A stretch of DNA of 64,000 bases from Bursaphelenchus xylophilus (Eukaryota; Nematoda; Chromadorea; Rhabditida; Aphelenchoididae): positions 8,737,501-8,801,500 of the forward strand of contig CAJFCV020000005.1 of the NCBI GenBank assembly GCA_904066235.2, in the 5' to 3' direction. Position 1 is the first letter of the stretch; every line of letters begins with the position of its first letter. A program made the position numbers and the translations under genes. This document shows, piece by piece, positions 59,000 through 64,000 of the stretch. The notes under the pieces are model-generated. The model was not told where the DNA came from. It worked only from the letters and a program-made list of their open reading frames with translations, and did no database searches.

Positions 59000-61900
59000 C
59001 ATGTAAATAGTGATCGTTTCACGGAGGAATTTGAAGCAAAATGTATGTAATAGAAGGAAGTTAGAGTAAAATTGCCGGATCAAAAAAGAGCTTTGCATAT
59101 ATTCAATAAAAAATATTAATTTTATATTGTTGATGCCAATAGTTGGCATGTGTAATATACCTTAAACCATGGTATTAAATTTGTTTTTGAGCAAAAGAAA
59201 GTAATTCTTAGTATCTACACAGTCTCAAGGCGCTATTGAGTAAAGCCGCATTCAAGAAATTAAAAAGGTTTTAAGAACAAACATCAATTTTGTATTGGAC
59301 TCCCCATTAGATCAAGTACAATATAAAACACTCCAAATCATCAAAAAAATCTTAAGTTATAGACCATCTCTGGTCTCCCGGCCTCAACAGACAAAACGAA
59401 ATCGTCTCGGACGTCTTAAGATTTGTGTAGACAATGAATCCGACATGATACATTCGACTAATCTCTTCAATTACCCTTCAAGTAATCCGCTCAGGTAAAC
59501 GCGAGAATTTCCGAAGAATTTAACATCAGAAATACAACAAGCCAGCAGACGGATATACCGTATTTCAATATCATATTTCACTGCAGACGTCTGCCAAGAT
59601 AGCTATGTGTTTTTGGAGGTGACTATTATGTTTACGACATTTTTGATGCTTAATGGGGACATTGGGGAGGTAAATGACAAAAATAAATAAAATAAAAAAA
59701 ATATATTTTTGTGGTGTAGGTTGTAGTATGGTCGTACATACAAAACTTTTAGGTTTAAACAGATTTTGGCAAACCGCATGAAGACGTCAAAAAACGAAAG
59801 TCTTGTTAGAAAAGGGTCGCGAAAGAAATGTTTTAGAGTTCAAAGACCTTCATGGTGCTTTAACGGACCATAAAATCCTTACAAAAACTCCAAGGGCATT
59901 TTCGGTAAAGAAATATCAAAAAATCTCAAAATTTAAACTTGTTCAAAAATGAAGTTGAATTAAGCAATGAAAACATGTTTCATGGCGATGAGATAACTAA
60001 ACCCACAATCAATGGTAGTTTTCATTCTCTATTGGTTCCAAAATCTCTGTCAAAAAGTCCGAAATCCTAAAAAATTCCAGATTCCAGGACACCAAAGCGG
60101 AAATTGAATTCCATTCAAACCAACTTTCCAGACTGGTCAAATCCTCGTCGACGGCCGCTTTTATACCGCCTCAGGGCATTACGTAGCGCAAATGTTAAAC
60201 CCGGCCTCAAGGGCTAATCCGCTGCATGCTTTGGGGTGCATCCAAATGTTAATAAGTCGAGATGATCGGGGGGTGATTAAGAGGCGGTTCGGTCGGGTTG
60301 TGACATGCGTCAGGCTTCCTGTGACACTCGGCCGCTGAGTCAGACGGAAAGAGGAGGAGCTGAAGGGGCTATTGTAATGGAAGCAGGAGGAGTTTTTCGC
60401 AGCAACAAAGAGGATTGCAAAGACATTCGCTGAAAGCTTTGCTATGGCCTCCACTTGCGCTAGTGGACAAAGGAAAAGGATTTGTCATAAATTTTCAAGG
60501 ATTAGATGTATGAACCGGCGGTTCAAATTGTCTTGCAGCCATATAGTATGTACTAAAAAAGGAAAGAATGCAATTTCTAAATCCCTTACAAATCCGTCTT
60601 TAATTGCGGACGATGCAACAAAGATCTGCAAAGGACTGCAACAATTCCAAAAGGGTCAGAAAGGAAAAGGGCAAGACTGGATGACTAACATATAGTAATC
60701 ATGCCATAAATCCCGTAGGCACAGGGCGTTCACGTTTCGCGTCGCTGCGACTTCTCGTCTTTGGACTTGCGACATGCACTTTTCTGCTAGTGCATCCCGC
60801 GACGTTGACAAAAAAATCTACGGCCTTTATGGCGCGACTAGTGCATAAATAGCAAGCCAAAAAATAGCACAAAATTTGTTTCATTTTTGGTAAATTGGCG
60901 CATCCCGCCCTTATGCTGTAGAGGACCGAACTGGCAGCCATCAGAGAGGCCTACGAAAGTGTGTTAAAAGGATGCAGATCTCCTCTTCGACCTTCTATAT
61001 ACATACTCGAATGAAACAAAGTACTGTATTGTAAACGTCCTACAATTTCATTTTTTTACTGGCATGAAAAAACGTACTACATCTTGACCGTAACAACAAT
61101 CTATGGTTTGATTTACAATGCAACAACCATCAGCTCACGCGATCTCCCTGTCCCAACTTTGAGCAATCTACAAAAATTTGAAAACTATATATCCGCGTAC
61201 AAATCCGCTCCAAGAAATTAATCTACTTGTGAGCCTTCAAAACAACTCAGACATTAAAACATACAACCTTATGAGACGTATGACAACACGATAAGACCCT
61301 GTTTTCGACGGAAACAGTGATGAAAACAGGAAGATATAGAGCTTAATGCGGGATAAAGCATAGATTTCTCGGTATCGCTTGGATATTCTATTAGGGAAGG
61401 GTGGAGATAAGGGGTACAACAACAAAACGTAGGCAAGTGGAGGTTAACATTAAGCGGCGAGTACTTAAAAATACAGAGCAGAGAAGGGTTTTAAAGAGTG
61501 TAAAAGGCACAAGAGTGGGATGAATTTTTAGAATTTTATAATTTCTGAAGTATGTCCCGATGCACTTAAGCAGAGATCATTATACATATTATGTATTATA
61601 AAATATACATTTCAGAATTTGAACTGAATTATTAATACGACTGGGGAACAAGGAGTAGCCGCTTCAAAACGGCGTCACAAAGAGCCATAGCTAAGAGCTG
61701 GTTCTGTGTCAGTCGATAAAAACGTCAAAGACGATTCAAAGTATGCCGAAATTTGAAATGGAACACTTCTAAAGAGGTATCAAATTATGTTCAAAATTAA
61801 GGCGCATCTTGTCTAGTTATATCAACTTGGCCTCTGTATAAGAAAACCATTTTGTAAAAATGAAATCCTTGATGACTTGCGGATAGTCGTGCAAATTCTT

Positions 61901-63490
61901 TGAAACTTGTCAGACCTTCTTGGCAACTAGTCTGAGTTTTGTACCGAGTTCTTTGACATTTAGTCCTTCAACTTTCCGAAACACTTTTAGCCCCCAAAGT
62001 TTAAGCGGATTACCCTCAAGTCGCCTTATCCACTGACTAGTCCAAATCTAACCGGAAAAGATTCCACTCATCTTGTCTCTTTGACTAGTCATTTAGATCG
62101 TTCTCTGCAAGATCCCCCTTTTTTTGACTTTTCTATTTTGGCTACAAAACTAATCCTCAGCCCATGGAGAAGTCTTTGCAAACGTCTTCTTGCTGACACT
62201 CTGACGACAAAGGAGTTCCGTTTCTCCAAAAGTTCTCAAACTCTTTAAATAAAGCTTTAAGCCAATTACACTTGATGTCTTCTGTTAATCCTACCATCTC
62301 AGACATTTGGGATAATTATGGAAAAAAGGGGGGCTTGCAAGAAATTAAAGATTGGAAATTCAAGTAGATGATGGAGGAGAAAAAGTGTAATTTTAAAGGA
62401 AAGTACTGGAAATGACAATTAAATGACCTGTAAGGATCGGAATAATTTTAAATCAAATTTTTGAAAGACCTATGTGAGATTTCCGGCTTGCGCTTTGCAG
62501 GAAAAACTGAGGTTTTTTGTAATACAAGATTTTTCAATTTTGACATTTTTACGGGTTGTTCAGCTATAGAAAACTTCAACATTTTTCGACCGCTGAGAGC
62601 AGCACCAAGGCAAAAATCAGTTGTTTCCGCTCAAAAATGACTATTATATGAAAAAAGTTTTCTTTCTGACCGCTAGAAAGACTTTTACTAAAAATTTTGC
62701 GATTGGAAAAGATGGAATATCTCGTCTGCTCCTGCAAAGCAGAGGCTAAAATTTCACAGAAGTCAACTTTTAATCAATCCTGCTTTTCTCCAGTCAAAGA
62801 CTAATTCCTAAAACTCTCGCATACTTCATAGAAAAGCCTAATCTTACACGTACAAATTCCACATAATTTTACGAAATTTTCCATAATCAACAAAGCGCAT
62901 TTCCCATCCTCCAATCTGACATTAAAAATTTCATAATCGGAGGCGTCGCAAATACGTAACATCCATATTTATGCCGATTGTAAAATATAATATTGTGCTC
63001 TTTCTTGACACCTTGCCGCGCTCTACGCACATATTTCATCCGCTTACACATCAAAAAGCATACTTCCGCGGTTCGTAAGATGTTTACGACACCGGGGATT
63101 TGACGACGAGAACGACGTGGAGAAAACAAAGCCCTGCGGCGATTAGCCGCTCGAGGTCTTTTGTATGACATGTAGGTGGTAAATATAATCAAGAAGGATG
63201 TAAAATACGTCATACCGACTTGGTCCTACAAAGGAAAAAAAACAGAAATTAATTATTTCTTGTTGAAAAAAAACTTGTTTCAAATGAAAAAAGTTGATAC
63301 ACCAACCGGACATGCAAACGTTTTACAAGCCAAAGCGAATTTGAATGACATTACAGACGTTAAGTTGCTCACGCAAATAAACACCAGTAACCTTTGAAAC
63401 AAGACCAATGGCACATTTTCGAAAATAAGGGAATGACAAAAAAATTAAAAAAATAAAATGGTGAAATTTCCGTGAAAGTATAAAAAATGG
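59000..63490. other. Stretch without supported genes
   Basis: Only short ORFs without splice or domain support (for example 62887-63213 minus, with an Arg-rich block MSYKRPRAANRRRALF). A degraded inverted repeat related to H occurs at about 62455-62775. Confidence 0.45.
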
Positions 63491-63494
63491 TCTC

Positions 63495-63766
63495 ACAAGG
63501 AAAGTACTTTTATGGGGGCTCCTACTTTTTGACGTGACATATCTCAAAAAATCAGAAAAAATGCGCTGATCAAGGATATATAAATCTCAGCTGCCCATTT
63601 TAGGTTTTTAGGGGTGAAACTGCCTAAAAACTGGCTTAATTTCCCTACAAAAGGCGCAAGCATTCGAAACGATAAAAAGCGCAATCGGCCTCTTCCTTCG
63701 GAAGAGAGCGGTGTGGCCGAGTGGTTAGTGCCGTAGTCTGGGGATCAAAAGGGGAACGCCGCACGG
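63495..63766 (+). repeat. Element C-related copy, interrupted
   Basis: Begins ACAAGGAAAGTACTTTTATG and follows the left arm and loop of element C (4822-5065), including the hairpin and A box TGGCCGAGTGG, up to the B-box region GCACGG, where repeat D is inserted. Confidence 0.8.
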
Positions 63767-63986
63767 CACGGCAACCCAGAATAGAACAAAAATGTCTCCC
63801 GCCCACTTTTGAATTTCGTCCAAACGAAGTGTCAAAATTCACAAAAGAAATAAAATAATTCCGAGAAAAATGTTCTTCGGTCGGAAACCCGCACGAAAAA
63901 TTCATTTTTGACATTTCGTTTGAATTCAACCGATACTAGGTAGGCGAAGTGCCGAAACGAGGCGGGAGACTCCCTGGGTTGCCGTG
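63767..63986. mobile_element. Repeat D inserted in the tRNA-like part of a C element
   Basis: Terminal repeats CACGGCAACCCAG (63767-63779) and CTGGGTTGCCGTG (63974-63986) are perfect mirrors. GCACGG before the element and again after it looks like a 6-bp target duplication. No coding capacity. Confidence 0.75.
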
Positions 63987-64000
63987 CACGGGGTTGTGTC

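Overview
This is a eukaryotic window, almost certainly from a nematode. Genes are split by GT..AG introns, many with T-rich TTTCAG or TTTTAG acceptors. The gene set includes a ground-like cuticle/hedgehog-related protein, a GT14 glycosyltransferase and an SFMBT/MBT protein. A family PL3 pectate lyase, known in animals mainly from plant-parasitic and fungus-feeding nematodes and thought to have been acquired horizontally, points to clade Tylenchina (tylenchid or aphelenchid-type). The species cannot be named from sequence alone.

Layout. 1-6.9 kb: a small unknown two-exon gene (372-780), a 1.8-kb TTAA-flanked palindrome (916-2731) inserted into a second repeat, a PL3 pectate lyase on the minus strand (2938-~3785, N-terminus not found), and two tandem GPI-type Ly6/three-finger proteins (4659-5835, 6033-6934). 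7-10.6 kb: a core-1 galactosyltransferase-like (GT31) gene on the minus strand, with a second TTAA-flanked palindrome (8447-10282) in intron 1. 12-13.9 kb: a BSDC1-type BSD-domain gene, minus strand. 17.3-21.4 kb: a 14-exon haem-binding soluble guanylate cyclase, plus strand. 22-24.6 kb: the SRP receptor alpha subunit, minus strand, 10 exons. 24.6-30.1 kb: mostly empty, with one possible terminal exon. 30.2-35.8 kb: an SFMBT-like MBT/SLED/SAM chromatin protein. 38.3-40.4 kb: a secreted ground-like protein with a large low-complexity region. 40.6-48.3 kb: gene-poor, containing two TA-flanked inverted-repeat elements. 48.4-50.4 kb: a membrane-anchored fatty aldehyde dehydrogenase (ALDH3 class). 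50.4-52.1 kb: a convergent GT14 (core-2/I-branching type) glycosyltransferase. 52.3-53.7 kb: a secreted Ala/Pro/Glu repeat protein of five units separated by RKKR sites. 58.2-58.9 kb: a small single-pass membrane protein. 59-64 kb: no convincing gene; ends in nested repeats.

The genes are mostly unrelated housekeeping, signalling and surface/secretory functions. Three relate to glycan or lipid work in the secretory pathway (GT31, GT14, ALDH3), and five or six products are secreted or surface proteins. There is no obvious operon, although the repeat protein and GT14 lie in the same orientation 190 bp apart.

The most distinctive non-genic content is a set of long inverted-repeat (foldback) elements. 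Two carry tRNA-like pol III promoter pairs in each arm, pointing inward. A separate TA-flanked MITE family has five copies, all in introns. Nested insertions give relative ages. All exon boundaries were placed by eye from splice consensus, reading phase and protein similarity recalled from known families; no alignment or database search was run.
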